From: Morchella semilibera
Lineage: Eukaryota; Ascomycota; Pezizomycetes; Pezizales; Morchellaceae
Direction: 5' to 3'
Assembly: GCA_009192285.1 (NCBI GenBank)
Contig: CM018606.1
Span: 434,001-498,000, forward strand
DNA length: 64,000 nucleotides
The notes below the pieces were generated by a model. That model worked only from the letters and a program-made list of their open reading frames with translations, ran no database searches and was not told the DNA's origin. Each line of letters starts with the position of its first letter. The first letter of the stretch is position 1. The position numbers and the translations under genes are program-made. Of the stretch, positions 11,445 to 24,988 are shown piece after piece.

Positions 11445-14400
11445 TGATCCTTTTTTCTTTCTCTTCTTTTTTCAATCTTTCTTCGACCCCTCCTCCAGAT
11501 GTGAGTAGAGTCGCTAGGACACTGATATCGTCGCCCTGAAACAGTACGTAGGTAGTTGAACGAGAGTAAAGGGCCCGGGACTGGGGGGAGCGAAAGAGTA
11601 GAAGTCACACTTCCCCATTTTGTTATATCTGGCTGTCCACCTACAAATGTGGACCTGGACCGGGTTGGATTGTGGTGGTGGACAGCTAGTTACTGTACCC
11701 GAGAGGCTGGTTCACTGGGCGGTAAAAGGAACCAATAATGGTCTTGACGAGAGTATCACCCCAGACACCTTTTTCTTTTTCTCATGCTAGGGATGTGTAT
11801 GTATGCCTAAGTAGCATTTGATCTAGAAAAAAAAGAGCATAAACGTCACACCTGCTGATTTGTGGACCGGTTGTGTGTCTCTGGAGACGCAATCGTGATT
11901 CTTCCAGGGCCACGTCGGACGCTGCTAAAATATGCGTATCCTCAAGTTCACTTTACTTCTAGAGCGCCTTTGCCTGAGCAAGTAGAGCAGGTACATACTG
12001 TGGTCCTGACAGCTTCTGGAAACCTGGGCTGCGCTTGCCATGGTTTATTAACCCAGACGCATGTTACTCTTCGTTTAATCTTTCGAAGAGCAACGCCTCC
12101 TCAGTGGGGGTGTGGAGAAGGGTGTGCCCAATTCAGAAACTACCATCACTGCTCGATAGATTGCTCCTCCAGGGCATATATATTTAATATGAACAGTAGA
12201 TCGGTCAAAATAGGTAATTGCGCCCTTAGGCTAGTGCCCTCTAGGGTACTTGGTGGGAAACAGCCCTGCTGATCAATGCCTAGAGTAGGTTATTGATATT
12301 GATTGACCCTCTCTCTTATCGTGTCAGATAGAACGGCCCCGACACACCTATTCCGTCCGAATCTGCATGATGAATTTCAACTCACGCTTTGACGCCCGAC
12401 GTATTCTGGACAAGCGAATGAGGTGTGAGAAAAAAAAATACCCAACAGCGTGCGAGCGTGTGAACACAACTGAGTATCTATATTAGTGGAGAGATAAAGA
12501 GAATCGGAGGAAGGAAGGTACCGGTGTACCTACATGTTGTAACTCCCAACAGCAGCGTTGGTTTTCTACAAGGGTAGTCGTTATAATGGCATGCTTCCTA
12601 GATGTCACAAGCCGATATGCAATTGTAACAGCTCCGCTTGTACGAGGAACATCAAACGTCTATCCACCTCCCCCTTTCTTTTGCCCTTGCACGCAAACCT
12701 GGAGAAGTGTATAGACTCCATCACAGCTCACAACCAAAGCCAATTGTTCCCCCACAGATAGCATAACGCAACATAACGGCCGTGCTGCACTCCGAGCCAA
12801 GACCCGAACCGACAACACCGGCAAGCTGCACAGCATAGCAACGTTGCTCCTGAGGCTGAAATCGGTTCCCCTTGACCTGGTGCTGTGGAGAGGCCTTGTC
12901 CGGGCTTTCTAAATATAACAGGGTTGTTAACTTGATGGGGTTTCGGCAATAATTCAAATTGGCCCGAAAGGCTCCCATACATACCTACATGCATACATGT
13001 AATACTTAGTAGAGTAAGTAAGTGATGAAGTCTTCCCCAGCCAGGCTTATGTTATGTGAGCTTTTGAGTATGACATGTAGGGGGCCATTCCACTCTGAAA
13101 ATACCCTGCCCTGATGGATGGTATTTTCCTGCGACCGAAACAAAGACCGGTTGAGTGTGTGGTGGGTCTAAAGGCCAACTTGTTAATAGGTCTGTCCCGC
13201 TGACCATTGTTGCGTGCCCACAATGTGAGTAGAGTAAGTCAAAGCTAGCAAATCTACTCTAAGCTTACTCTTGCTCTTCTTACTCTTCTTACTCACTCTT
13301 GTTACACTGATTCTGTCTTAGACCACCCGGAAGTACCAAAATGCCTTCCTACATAGGCCCCCATCATACATACATATCAACAAGTTTCATCAAGCCAACA
13401 AATAACTGTATCATGAGTTCGAAGTTATATTTTGATTGGTCACACGGGTCATTGAATCTCGGGGGAGATTCGATAGTTAATCCATTGAAGTTACATATAA
13501 CCCTATCACGAGCTCGCTTCCGAACAGCAATCGCACGAGAATTGATAGATTCAAGTTTTTTATCACATCTATCACATCGCGAAACAATTCTCAGTATCTT
13601 ATCCCTGAGAGCCTTTCAAACGGGACTAAGCAGGTGTATACGGCTTTCTGGTTGGTAGGTTGGTAGGCAAACAACCCTTGCACCCTGTTTTGTCACTTGT
13701 TTCCCCCCCTGAAGTGCAACAATCCGATACCATACCGACTCTACCCTACTACAACACGTACTTAAGGCTGAAGACAGGCCAATCGGAGATATCTTGTTAA
13801 TAAGTAAACAAGCGAGGGAAGATATTTGTATATGGGCGGTGGCATTAGTGCAATATCTGTATGTACCATGGTAGGGAACAGGGTGGGGTCCAGATGGATA
13901 GACATGTAGGTACGCAGCACCATCTCAAAATAATAATCAACAAAATCCTACATACATACACTTTGGCACATCTTGGTCCTGAAAGCCAGCATTGTTCCGG
14001 GGCTAAGGCTTTTGGTGGGTAGCAGTCCCGATACTACTATGTGGGTATTTTATAACCAATATCAATTTTCCTGACTTTTGGAGACATACATACATGTATT
14101 TACATACCGACGGCCTCTTTCAGGAATGTGACACGCCTATTTATATCATATCAGAGAATCTGACGGAACAAATAAGATCTGTGGCGCTTTAGGACTCTTT
14201 TGGGGTGATGGGGCAATTGGTATGACCACCCTACACTGTAGGAAACTACATGTGTGTATTTGACACGCGAAGAACCTCACTAGTAGAGCGAGTTTTGTCG
14301 AGTGATGACCGATGAATCTGGCGCAAGATGATTATTCCATACGGGTTCGAGGCAGGTTTTCCATTGGCCATATCGGATAAATATCAGGAACTTCATTGTG

Positions 14401-16141
14401 ATTTGAGTGCATCTGCCGGCTGCAATGAACAATTATGATGCGCTGTCATAAAAAGGTCGTTGCATGACTTTTTGAGTAATGTCGGTGAGCTGGATTCATG
14501 TACTGGCTAAACAAGAAAATGATGTCGGTTACTTATTAAATGTAGGGTTAGGGCTATTCAGGAGCGATGAGCCGCGGATGGGCTCTAGGCAAGCATTCTT
14601 GAATTGACATGATATCTACCGCGCAATTTCTCAGTCTACGGATTTTATGTCGATCGGGGAGTAGGCGTCAGTTATATCATAAAATATCACTCGCCCAGTG
14701 TCGTCACACTCTTCTTTAACTTATTATAATCAACTACACTAACTTGCAGTCGATGTGCTTTATCATTTTCAGACATGGTTAGCTCCAAGTTCTTAACGGA
14801 GCAATCAAACTTGGTAAAAGCAACAATATAAAAGAAGAAACCACAAACGCCTATGGGGTCCTGGTACTTTGACGAGTCCCACCGCCTTCTCATTTCACTA
14901 TTTACCCTCGCTTTTCAATTATACGCAGTATCAACTTAGATCCCCGCTTTAATTAATATCTTTACACGCTCGATGCAAACCCCAGTCTACTCGCACCCCC
15001 CCCCCATCACCCCGCCCACCATCCTAAGGAAACATTACGACAGCATCTTACGGCTCTTACCGTAAATGTGTTATACAGGATAGGACATCCCCACGCTACA
15101 CCCTAGGGCAGTTATGTTGAAATTTCCCTTCACTGTACCCAAGGCCCAACTCTGGTCCACCGTTCATAGTTAGGGCCCGGATTCGACAAACCCTTTATAG
15201 TGGTACTATAGGGACACGTCTTCTACAGCTCCTGAAAGCCTGTGGGACTACATGTACGGGTGTTCGCGAACCTCGTCACCCGGATAATATAATCATGGAT
15301 AATCACTCGATCAACCAAGCCCTTTATTTCATTTATTTATTTTATTTTATACCTCATACACGCATGGAACCCGAAGGTTATGGCGAAATCTTAACTCCCA
15401 TGAATAGAGGTAGAGCAAAGTTATTTCGATCTGGAAGCATAGCGAATGTTTGCCCAGACAATCAGTCTGCTTTATAAACCAATAAGCGCATGTAATTATG
15501 TGCAATTACATATTCAAGAAACGCAAGGGTCACTGACCATAGGTATAAGCTTTCGATTCTGGTTCCTCCTATCCTCTACTGTCTGGCCTGCGAGACTCCA
15601 TGCGTCCACCCATTCCCAGATCGCTCGGGGAGGATTCTCGGAGATATGAATTGCGCTACCGTTGCTACTGCTATCTACGAGAGATATCATATCCGGATTT
15701 TTACTGCATCGCTGGCCAGATGGCGTTCCTGAACTCATTTTGGATTCTATACCACTGTAGACGACATCATCGCCGGACTGATTGGAATTTGAATGCATGG
15801 GTCCAAATAATCCCGGCCCACAATACAATTCATTTATACAGTTCTCGAGGGAATCCAGTCATTTAAAGTGTCAATATCATTCGCCCTAGCGGGTTCTATA
15901 TAACACAATAATCAAGCAAGTGATATATTTTACAATCGAAACAGAAAAACATAAGAACATAAGAAGAGAAAGAATAAGAAGAAGAGAAAAAGAAAGCGCT
16001 AAAGTATTCAGAACGTCTATCAAACGTCTAAAAAGAAGTCAGGAAGCCAAGCTCAGCATACGCCATGATAATGATAAAAAGAAGAGCAGAACCGGTCACT
16101 CCAGTCTCCCTCAACTTCCCCCCTTTACCAAGGGAGCTCGT
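11445..16141. other. Gene-free stretch of about 4.7 kb
   Basis: No gene could be supported. Visible items are TACATGTA palindromes (12994, 14091, 15249), the 9-mer TATCACTCG at 14685-14693, a telomere-like GGGTTAGGG at 14545-14553, and an AGTAGAGTAAGT word repeated near 13009 and 13227. A plus-strand open frame at 13341-13658 has no recognisable features. The stretch probably contains decayed repeats. Confidence 0.5.
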
Positions 16142-17195
16142 TTAATCGAACATCCTGTTCATGGCCTTGTGCGCCAACTCGACACCCAAGAAAGTAAACG
16201 CGTTCGCCGGTACACTTCTTGCTAGCGCCGGCCCAAGACCTGGGAAGAATGCCTTGTATCCTCCACGTGCATTAATCTCTTTCACGACACTTCCAATAGT
16301 AGGCTTCCCCTCTGCGCTCTGCAGCCTACTCTTCACCGTATCAATTGGGAAGATGAGGAGCCACATAGCCATACCAGCCGCACCACCGGCAACCATAACA
16401 GCACCCATGCTGGGGTCCTGTCCTCCTGAGAGCTTCTTCTTCAGAATCTCATAGGTCGCGAAGTAAGCGGCTGAGCCGGGGCCATCACGGGCAAGCGTGG
16501 CAGCGGACCCACGGAAGACTGAGCGGACTCCGCCTTCTTTGTACAGCTGACGGACGACATCGAAACCACCCTTATACTTCTTCTCCCCGCCAGATTGACC
16601 TTGGATCTGAAGAAGAACCTTCACACGCTCGAATGGAGCGGTGATGGCAGTCATTGGGATGGCTGAGAAGAATCCGGCGGCTGAGATCTGGGCGACGCTG
16701 AGGGTATTGTTCTCGACGGTGGAGAAACGGCGAACGAGGTTCTTTCCGACATCATAACCCCAGAAGGAGACGGCGAACATTGGCGTAACACCGATTAATG
16801 GTGCAGAAACACCAGCGTACAGTCCCTAAAACAAGGTTACTACATTCCCGCCTCCGTGATATTCCGTGCCCTTGGAACCTACCCTGAACATACCCTCCCT
16901 GGCCACAGTCTTGGTGACCACATCGAAGGCACCTCTGTACACTCCCCTCTCTGCAGTCTGAAGCCGTACCTTGACTAGATCAAAGGGATGGCCTATGTTT
17001 TAAGATCAGCTCCACATTCATCATGAGAAGTGGCATCAACGCGAACATACCACTGATCACCGCAAAGACACCACCAACACCCCCGGCGACCAGCGAGCGC
17101 AGTCCAGCCATGGACTTTGCTACAGCCTCTACCTTAACCTCCTCGATCTTTGCCTCGACCTTGGCAGGCAGTTCTATTGGTACTGATTTTGACAT
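16142..17195 (-). CDS. acuH: Mitochondrial carnitine/acylcarnitine carrier
   Basis: Exons 17195-17051, 16992-16883 and 16825-16142, with introns of 58 and 57 nt, give 312 residues, the normal size for a mitochondrial carrier. The three carrier repeats show their signatures: HPFDLVKVRLQ, APFERVKVLLQIQ and FPIDTVKSRLQ. The PFERVKVLLQIQ form in repeat 2 is typical of carnitine/acylcarnitine translocases (yeast CRC1, Aspergillus acuH). These exchange acylcarnitines for carnitine across the inner membrane, so that acyl or acetyl units can enter mitochondria. The first 27 or so residues form a charged, carrier-free extension common in fungal members. Donors are GTATGT and GTAGGT and both acceptors are TAG. 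The gene stands alone between two repeat-rich stretches. Substrate assignment rests on the repeat-2 signature and overall similarity as I recall it. Confidence 0.93.
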
Positions 17196-20100
17196 TTTGA
17201 TCTATAGGTGGTATCTATGGTTGACAAAAGGGAATGGCTGGCACTTGGGACCTTGGGGCTTCGATTTTAATCTTGGGTGGAGTAGAGAAGAGTTGAGGAG
17301 CTGGGGGGGGGGACTTCTAGGTTTTATGTATCCACGGCCAGAGTGAGTGACGAGATGAGATCAGGGTCTCTATTTGTAATATCTTCTTCCCACGCGTTCC
17401 TGCGGGGAATTCTTCAGCTGTCCCGTCCCTCATTGTACTGTGGGGGGGGGAATCCGTCTTGGTTGGTAGAGCCTCGGTGCGAATAACAACCGTAGTCCAG
17501 CTGCCACCCGCACCAAGCACGTGACTTTCACATGCAAAACTCACCCTTTCGTCCGGTTGTGTAATACTAAATCAGCTCCTCACGAGCGACGGATGAATGG
17601 GGATTGGCGGGGAAATTGAAAAGAAGACTTCCTTGGTGTGGGGGAGGGGGAGGGCATTTGTATACGTCTAAGGTTTGTTTCGGGGTCACGGCCTGTCACT
17701 CGTGGGCTATCGGGTTATGGGAACCCAAGGGTAAGGAACATACATAGGCATGTGGCATATCGATCGATCTTTCTGAGCCTGAGTGGGGGGTCTGGGTTTA
17801 CTTATACAGAACCCTGAGGACGTCATGAAGGGGGCCGGATTCTATGGTAATTCACGTGTTAATATTAATTTGGCGATCTTCTAAAGCTGGGGTAGGGCTA
17901 ATCCCCCGCGCTGCCCCGCGCTGCCCCGCGTTTCTTACCGGATATCTTCCGCGCCACGAAAATCTGCTCGCGAACTTATGTAAATGTACCTTCATGTATC
18001 TATTCAGGCTTTCCTAAAATGGAACTTTCTGTAACGTGGGTACTAAAGCACATGTCTGGGTCGGGGGATATAAAGAAGTGAATTTTACCCATCTTGTATC
18101 TTACTCTGCGTCTGCCAAGTAGCCAGGAGACGCCTTGAGTACGGCTTAATGCCGCCCAGTCGAATTGAGATTTACTATCAGCTCGAGCTGGTCATCCACT
18201 AGGGAAGCTTACTCCCGCCTCTGCCCGTGAGGAAACCCGAGCACTTCAATCAACATCAAAGACAATTTGTATAGTCCCTCAATGTGTCAAACTATGTCGA
18301 ACCAGTTGGTAGCTAATATGATTGGCCGAGTTTGAGAGGTTTTCCTTTTCCCCTTCTGGAAAGATCTTTTTGAGCCAGTTGAAATTGATATTCTAGCATC
18401 TATTAAGTCAAACAATTCAGATGTGCGCCGCACACGGTATCTTAGGTTTTCTACGGTCTTAAGCTTAAGTTGGTAAACAGACACGTACTGTTTTTAGCTA
18501 TATCACCTCCTACTCCGGCCAAAGGCCGAGGTATTCTTGTCCTCCGAAACCTCAAGGAACTCGAGTCGTTTTGTGGGACTTGCTCAAGCAAAACCAACCC
18601 ATCGCTATTCTACTTGGCCCCGCCCAGGCGGTGAATCGAGTGGAATCGAGTCATCTAATAGTAACACTACTAACGATGCCGTTAGACAACGGGGCTTCTC
18701 TTAATCATGAAGAAAGGCCAGCCAGATGACCTTATCCATTCGTTTATTTGTTGGTACCCCTCAGCATCCTCGGATGTCGACCTATACCCCCGCGAAGGCC
18801 ATGCCTCATGAGGGCGTCGACCGACTCCAGTGAAAACGGAGAGTGGGGTGTTTCTGACTCTTGAGGCCGGTAGCTCTGACTATCGTGTGTCGAATGTGTT
18901 GACGCGATTCATAGAGTCAGTGGAGGTGTTTTAGGGCCGTCCAAAGCTCTGTTCCGGTGGCTTAAGGCTCTGTTCTGGCCGGGGACTATGTTCTGAGAAG
19001 ACGAGGCGCATTTAGCAGCCCATTTTACGATCCCAGGGACAGAAAGTGGTGTTAGCCACACGAAAAAATCTTTAAGGCAGACTTGCCTTTTCTATAGTTG
19101 CATAAACCGTTTGCGCCTGTGTTGAGCAGGTGTCTGTGGCGAGCATCTTATCAGATCTCTAAAGGTCCGCTGCCAAAAATGAGCCCTAGTGGCTTATATT
19201 AATGAAGCTCTCGCCATAGGTGTGTGCTCGTCATTGCGTTGGCACACCTGGCCTAACCATCAACCCCACTATGGACATCAGCTCTGAGATGGCACCAGCT
19301 TTAACCCACGGCCTTCCAAGCAGTACATCACCCTCCAGCCAGAGCCCCTTTGCCCCCCTCCCCCTGCTAACGGATCAAACAGGGCGGTATTTCCTGCATG
19401 CGAAGGCTTCAACAGATCACCCTTAGTTGATAATCTTTGGCCTTGGGAATCTGGGGGTGTGCCTCTAATCACAATGGTTATAGGCCACGTTTGCTTGTGC
19501 GGTAGCAATACGGCTTGTTGGATAGAGACTGTGCACCGCGCCGCGATGTGATGGATGAAGTATTATACTGGGCTAACTTTGTCGATGTTGTATTGGACCA
19601 TGTACTTTTATCCGGCCCGTGGTACAAGTTGTAGTCACCAGTCATTACTCGTTCCATACGGCACCATGCACCCCGGGGGTTCGACCTATAGGTATCGCAA
19701 GCTAAAGTCTCATGTATGAGATCTACTCACATATCTACCAGCTAAGCCCGCCGAGTATTGCTTGTATGATGGAAATAACGATCCGACGACTTTGTTTATC
19801 TGGTAAACAAGACTCATCAAAAAAAGAAGTCCAGGGGACCAAACCACTACCGCCAGCCAACAAGCTGGGTAATTAGTAGATGGTTTTAGCTCTTATAAAC
19901 TACACCAAGATTACGGGTGGTGATTTTGGTCTTTTTTACGGGTTGTCTTTAGCAAGCCGGCGTTGGGAAAGCCAAACGCATTATTAGAGCGGGGAGAAAT
20001 CCCTATTTCCTCACATAATCAACATAGGCTAGCTACAGCGCCATAAAAATCTATTGATGGCAATACATATGAGGAAACTGTTCGCATCCCGATATGAGAT

Positions 20101-23100
20101 GCATGCTAGGTTTAACAGCAACAATTATAACGATGTATGCTGGGATGGATCATAGAATATCACTCGTATTAGCTAAGCTATTAGCTGAGCGGAATCGCTA
20201 GTCCGCTTAAGTCTCCGTTCCCGAGAAACAGCAGCAGGTGCATATTTCCTGGCGGTACATGGAATAGGGAGCACCAATACGCGGTTGTACCGGCACCCCC
20301 AAGCCAAGGGCGACCATTTGCCACTGGGATTTAATAGCGGAGGGGGAGGGGGGTCGGCTGCCAAGTTTCTCTCCATCACTTGTAGCTAGGCCTCGCCGAC
20401 AGAGCCGGAGGAAATCCCACTACCCACCTCAAACTACAGTCGCATACATACGACGGAGATCAGACTTGCGGATGAGGGTGCATAGCGTGCGACGGACCCT
20501 TCGCTTATGTATTTATCTCCTGACCGCCCTGCTGGCCTCCCGTTAGGCCTACATGTATCCCCGCACAATTTGCTCCCCCACACAAACAAGAGGCGATAGG
20601 CCACTCTTGCTCGATAAACTCCCCCCTCCCCACAGAACAGGTCCCAGGCATAGCTACCGAACTAAGCCTTAGATTAAATTTTTTTTCGAGTGCCCATTCC
20701 GATAATAAGGTAGATCTCCACGCCACTTGACGCGGGGATTCGAGACTAGGCAATGATGGCACCGAGTGATATACTGTGAAGTATAAGAAGGCGAGCTTGT
20801 GGGAATGTCTCAACCAATCCATTGTGGTAAGAGTCACGCTGTATACATATACATATGTGGCCATGGGAACTTTGTCAGCTGGCCTGTAGATACAATTGCA
20901 AAGCACCCGTGGTCTAACAGTCATTTGAATAGTTGCGTATAGGCATATATATCTTGCTCTTACCTTTGTGAGTATATTGGGAGGGGGGAGCTCCCTTCCC
21001 CTCCGGATTTTAGCCATTAGATTATATTGGCATCGCCTTCACGCCATCTCTAGAGCGACCCTCCTACTCTGGCCGGTAGGGAAACAAAGCAGCGCCATTG
21101 CGGAGACAAAGCATATGATGACGATGGATCATGAGATTCCCCAGGCCTAGGGAAGAGAATCCGATGTATTAGGTAGGTACATGTAGTTGGGGGGCTGCCT
21201 GTCTGCACGAGCATTGATATCAGCCTAAGTCAATGCGATATCTACCCGCGCGTTGTTTGTTAGTGGTGGTGTGAGGTGAGGGGGGGAGGCGAGTAGAGTA
21301 GAGTAGAAGTAGGTACATACTTACCTTAGACAGGCTACAGTCATGCCACAGTTATGTACCAGCAGGCGCTTGGGCCATCTCGACTCTCCTCCTTCTCCTC
21401 CTCCACAGTTCGAATCCTGACTGATCTAGACGAGTGAGTACATCGTTGATCTTGTTACAGAAGAAGAAGACTCGTCGGGCTATAACACGACACCTGAGCT
21501 GACCAGACGATATTCTACGCGCCCGAACGCGTCTCGCAGAGTACGTGCTTCATGCACACACCGGGTTACTCCAAACACTCTGCTCTACTACGCTGCATCT
21601 CATGCACCAGAAGCAATTGCATCCTATCTCTCTCTCTCTCTCTCGCAAGTACCCCACCCCATCAATCAACCTTTCTAGTATGTAGCCCCTTGCTCGACTT
21701 TTTCTACCCCCAGTAAGTTCTCCTCCTCCACCGACAGGACAGGATAGACTTAGAGTAGGGAGGGGTAGAGCACCTACGATGTATGTATGTATCCATCCAA
21801 CCATTCGCCCACCTCCCGAGCCGCGCCCCCCCAAAAAGGTGTCAGTCAGTATCTACTACATACTTACCTACAAATCATCTTCGGTCACTCGTGTATGGTA
21901 CCTACCTAGCTAGACTCTACTCTAGGGAAGAGACGCCCTGCTTGGCTGACGTGCTGCATACATAAGTCCTCATCCTAACGGTTCCTGCCTGCAGGTCGCG
22001 GACGGCGACACGACGACACAACATCAACAGCCCGCACAGACTGGAAGAGGCTTAACTACATACCCTAGTGCATTCTGCATTCTGCATGTTAAATTTTTTT
22101 TTTTCCCTTCTTTTTTGCACGTGAAAGTGGACAAGATGGCCATGGATTGATTGGTGCGGGAACTTCAGACTCGATACGCACTCTCCGGTTTCTACAGGCT
22201 CTGCAGCGCGGGCGGGCGAGTGATGGCGAATGATTGCGGGTTGCGCGCTTCCGAGAGCGAGCCTCGGTAGGTAGAGGTGGTGGTGGTGGTTGGCTCTGCT
22301 CTACTCTGCTGCATGGCCTCAGCTGGGCTTGGGGTTTGGGGCTGGGCTGGGCTGGGGCTAGACCAGATGATGACATTCTTCTCCTCGCCCAAGTGGGCAA
22401 GAATTGTAAATACATACCGCAAAATCTCGAGGTTGCGCTTCAGCAGGGATAGGATATTGGCCAACCAGAGGCAGTATTTGCACATTGGAGCGCAACGAGA
22501 TTTTGCGCTATTGACTTACTCACTCACTCGCTCACAGGCAGATATCACGAAGAACATGAACTAAACATCGGACTCGAGGTAGTAATTTCCCCCATATGCT
22601 CGTTAGCTGAGTATAGTAGCTAGATTTGATATGTTAAGTACAATGTAGTCGTCCGACCCCACCAGACCAAACCAAACCAAGCCAACCTGACCTGACCCGG
22701 ACCAGACCCAGACCCAGACCTAACTTTCCCTCGATAGTGAAACAAGAACCCCGTTGTTGTTGTTGGGCACTCAGTAAGAATACAGATGACGAAAGAAGAA
22801 AAGAACAACGAGAGAGGGAAAAGGGAGGGGGGGGGGGGATTATCAGACTGATATGCAGATGAGAGGTGAAAAAAAAAAAATCGCAGACCACCGTATGTAA
22901 ATTGATGCAAAAAAAAAGGGGGAGAAGAGAGACTGAGAGAGATGGTTTCATGAAAACGCCAGAAAAAAAAACCCGAAGAAAAAGTTAAGAGCCCACTCCA
23001 ACAAAAGTACGTAAAAGGTAGTAGCAAGACAAGCAAGAAAGTAAAGTAGAAAAAAGGACAAGCAAGATAAAAAACAAATAACAAAAAAAACAAAGATACC

Positions 23101-23179
23101 ACCCAATAGAAGCTAGATAATATGATACAATTAAAAAAAAACCCCCCACAGGGGGGAGAAAACTTGCAGAGAACCCAGC
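17196..23179. other. Gene-free stretch of about 6 kb
   Basis: No convincing gene. It holds a short GCGCTGCCCC tandem near 17908-17932, a tRNA-like fragment (19676-19750), TATCACTCG at 20158-20166 and in inverted orientation at 20763-20771, TACATGTA at 21178, CT and AGTAGAG simple repeats around 21290-21640, and degenerate CCAGAC/CCAAAC repeats near 22660-22720. A 170-codon minus-strand open frame (20505-21017) has no recognisable domain. Confidence 0.5.
19676..19750 (-). repeat. tRNA-like fragment (possible SINE head)
   Basis: On the minus strand, GGCTTAGCTGGTAGA resembles a Pol III box A and D arm, TCTCATACATGAGA resembles an anticodon hairpin, and GGTCGAACCCC resembles a box B and T loop, all at about tRNA spacing. 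The ends do not pair as an acceptor stem. It is therefore more likely a tRNA pseudogene or the head of a SINE than a functional tRNA. Confidence 0.4.
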
Positions 23180-24988
23180 CTAAATCTGGAACTCACTCCT
23201 CGTGCTCGCCGTCCACCTCCTTTTCCTCTCCCACCCCTGATGATCTCCCCATAACCCGCTCCCCCTTACCGCACTCGTACTCCCCCACAGTCCCGTCCCG
23301 CCGGTCGCCGGCTCCTCCGCAATGCTGCCGGTTGTGCTACTCCCGCTCTCATCGTCGCTTCCGTCGCCAATCGCACTCCCAAACAGCATGCTGCTGCTCC
23401 CGAAGATTCCGCTGCTCACGCTCTCGTCCTTGCTTGACGGACGGCTGCTTTCGCCGTCGACGGGACGGCTCCAGAGGCCCTTGGGCGCGGGGTTGGAGCT
23501 GGCCGTGCTGGCGCTCCGGTTCAGGGTTCTAGGGCTAAACATGGTCATGCTAGTACCGGCGGCGGACGATGAGGCGAGCGTGAAGCCGCCGATGGTTGTG
23601 GTACGCTTAGAGGTTGTAGAGCGGAGGTTCGGGCTGACTGGGGGCGTGGAGGTTGGTGTGGAGCCGGTACGGATGTGTTCGTTGTTTGCGACGATCTGGA
23701 GGGCGTATTTGACGGGAGGAGTGGAGGGGATATCGGCGGGGTTGGGCGGCGCGGAATGGCTATGGTGATGGTGGTGATGGTGGTGGTGGTGAGTAGAGGA
23801 GGGGTCGAGATCCCGACGGACGGCCATGGTCACGGAGGCGATGCCAATATCGATGAGCACGGGTTGATGCGTGATTGCGCCGATGAGGGCATTGCAGCCA
23901 GCGCCATGGGTGACGAGGATGAGGACAGTCTCGATGTCATCCTCGGAGTCTTCCTCAGTGTCGGCATCACCGCAGTCCGAGAGTGGCGGGGTGGGGTTCC
24001 CATTAATTGCAGCAGCGGGGGCAGTAGCCTGCGGCGTAAACTCCTTCGCGGGGCGGGGAGTGGCAGACCTACTCTCATTCCTGCTCTCATTGGCGCCACA
24101 GCGCTTCCATTGCGTTGGTGAGGTAGCAATGTGCTGGTCCTCGGTGGCATAGAACCACAGCAGCTTGTTCCACCCGTTCTTGAAGCGTTTGTGCATGCTC
24201 GTCCACTCCTCCTTGTACTCCCCACCGCCGCCAAGCTTTGTCGAGTCCCAGCCGATATCGAACTCGGCGTACTCCTTTGCGTGCGAGAAGTAGCCACGCG
24301 GGATCTGGCCGTTCGGCGAGATAGCCCAAGTCGGTGTGGGAGCCACGAAACCGCCGGTAAAAGTGGGGGGAAGGCTGGCGGCGATCGAGGACATGTTGTA
24401 GAGTGGTGATACGTGGTGCTGCACATGTGTGTGTGCTGAGGAGGAGGATGGGCGGATGTAGTCTGCCTTTGCGGAGCCGACAAGCAGCGGCGTGGGCGGT
24501 GGCGGGGTGATGTCTGTGTAGTAGTCCTCGGCCAGCCATTCACCCAACCAAGCATCAAGACGTAACAGCGGCTTTACAAACTGGTGTTCTGAGCGGTCAT
24601 GGGGCGCCGGGTCTACGGTGAGCTCACCGTCAGCGTGAACGTAATGGGTATTTGTGATTTCCTGATGGTGGTGCTGGGCGATCCCCGAGGCAATTGAGAC
24701 ACTTGTCTGGATGCACCGTAGGAAGGGGGACGAGTGGATGACGACTCTGATCCTTTTGGGTTTCCCGGCGGGGCGGGAGGCGGTGGCAGATGCGGGAGCA
24801 TTTGTATTGAGCTTACTGGCGATGAGCGTGGCAATACGGGAACCCAGGGAACGGGTCTGCGTCCAGCCGCCGTAGGTGAGTGGTGGGTCATAGGGCGTAG
24901 GAGAAGAGAGCTGCCATTGAGCATCGGCCATATCCAGGCGAGCACCATGGCGAACTATGAAGATATGTGTGGGGGTAGATGAAGGCAT
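23180..24988 (-). CDS. Histidine-phosphatase superfamily (PGAM-fold) protein
   Basis: A single exon encodes 602 residues. The N-terminus reads MPSSTPTHIFIVRHGARLD, and the RHG triplet carries the phospho-accepting His (residue 14). A second conserved block VLILVTHGAGCNALIG supplies the downstream catalytic His. The segment IHSSPFLRCIQTSVSIA resembles the usual S-P-x-x-R-x-x-Q/E-T region. This arrangement resembles fungal proteins related to yeast YNL108C and the N-terminal domain of TFC7. The last 150 residues or so are Ser/Thr/Gly-rich and look disordered. I chose the ATG at 24988 because it sits just before the conserved core. An in-frame upstream stretch to 25234 is low-complexity (poly-H, poly-P) and looks like 5' UTR. 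The physiological substrate cannot be told from sequence. Confidence 0.88.
   Translation of the reverse strand: MPSSTPTHIFIVRHGARLDMADAQWQLSSPTPYDPPLTYGGWTQTRSLGSRIATLIASKLNTNAPASATASRPAGKPKRIRVVIHSSPFLRCIQTSVSIASGIAQHHHQEITNTHYVHADGELTVDPAPHDRSEHQFVKPLLRLDAWLGEWLAEDYYTDITPPPPTPLLVGSAKADYIRPSSSSAHTHVQHHVSPLYNMSSIAASLPPTFTGGFVAPTPTWAISPNGQIPRGYFSHAKEYAEFDIGWDSTKLGGGGEYKEEWTSMHKRFKNGWNKLLWFYATEDQHIATSPTQWKRCGANESRNESRSATPRPAKEFTPQATAPAAAINGNPTPPLSDCGDADTEEDSEDDIETVLILVTHGAGCNALIGAITHQPVLIDIGIASVTMAVRRDLDPSSTHHHHHHHHHHSHSAPPNPADIPSTPPVKYALQIVANNEHIRTGSTPTSTPPVSPNLRSTTSKRTTTIGGFTLASSSAAGTSMTMFSPRTLNRSASTASSNPAPKGLWSRPVDGESSRPSSKDESVSSGIFGSSSMLFGSAIGDGSDDESGSSTTGSIAEEPATGGTGLWGSTSAVRGSGLWGDHQGWERKRRWTASTRSEFQI

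Noticed and set aside
20158-20771. TATCACTCG and its inverse 605 bp apart as terminal inverted repeats of one element
   Set aside because: Similarity does not extend beyond the 9-mer at the two ends, so they do not form a convincing inverted-repeat pair.
20505-21017. 170-codon minus-strand open frame
   Set aside because: It begins with ATG, but its composition and lack of motifs or flanking gene signals fit chance. I could not link it to any family.
22620-23102. 160-codon minus-strand frame rich in Phe/Leu/Ser
   Set aside because: It is a translation of A-rich and CCAGAC-type low-complexity DNA.
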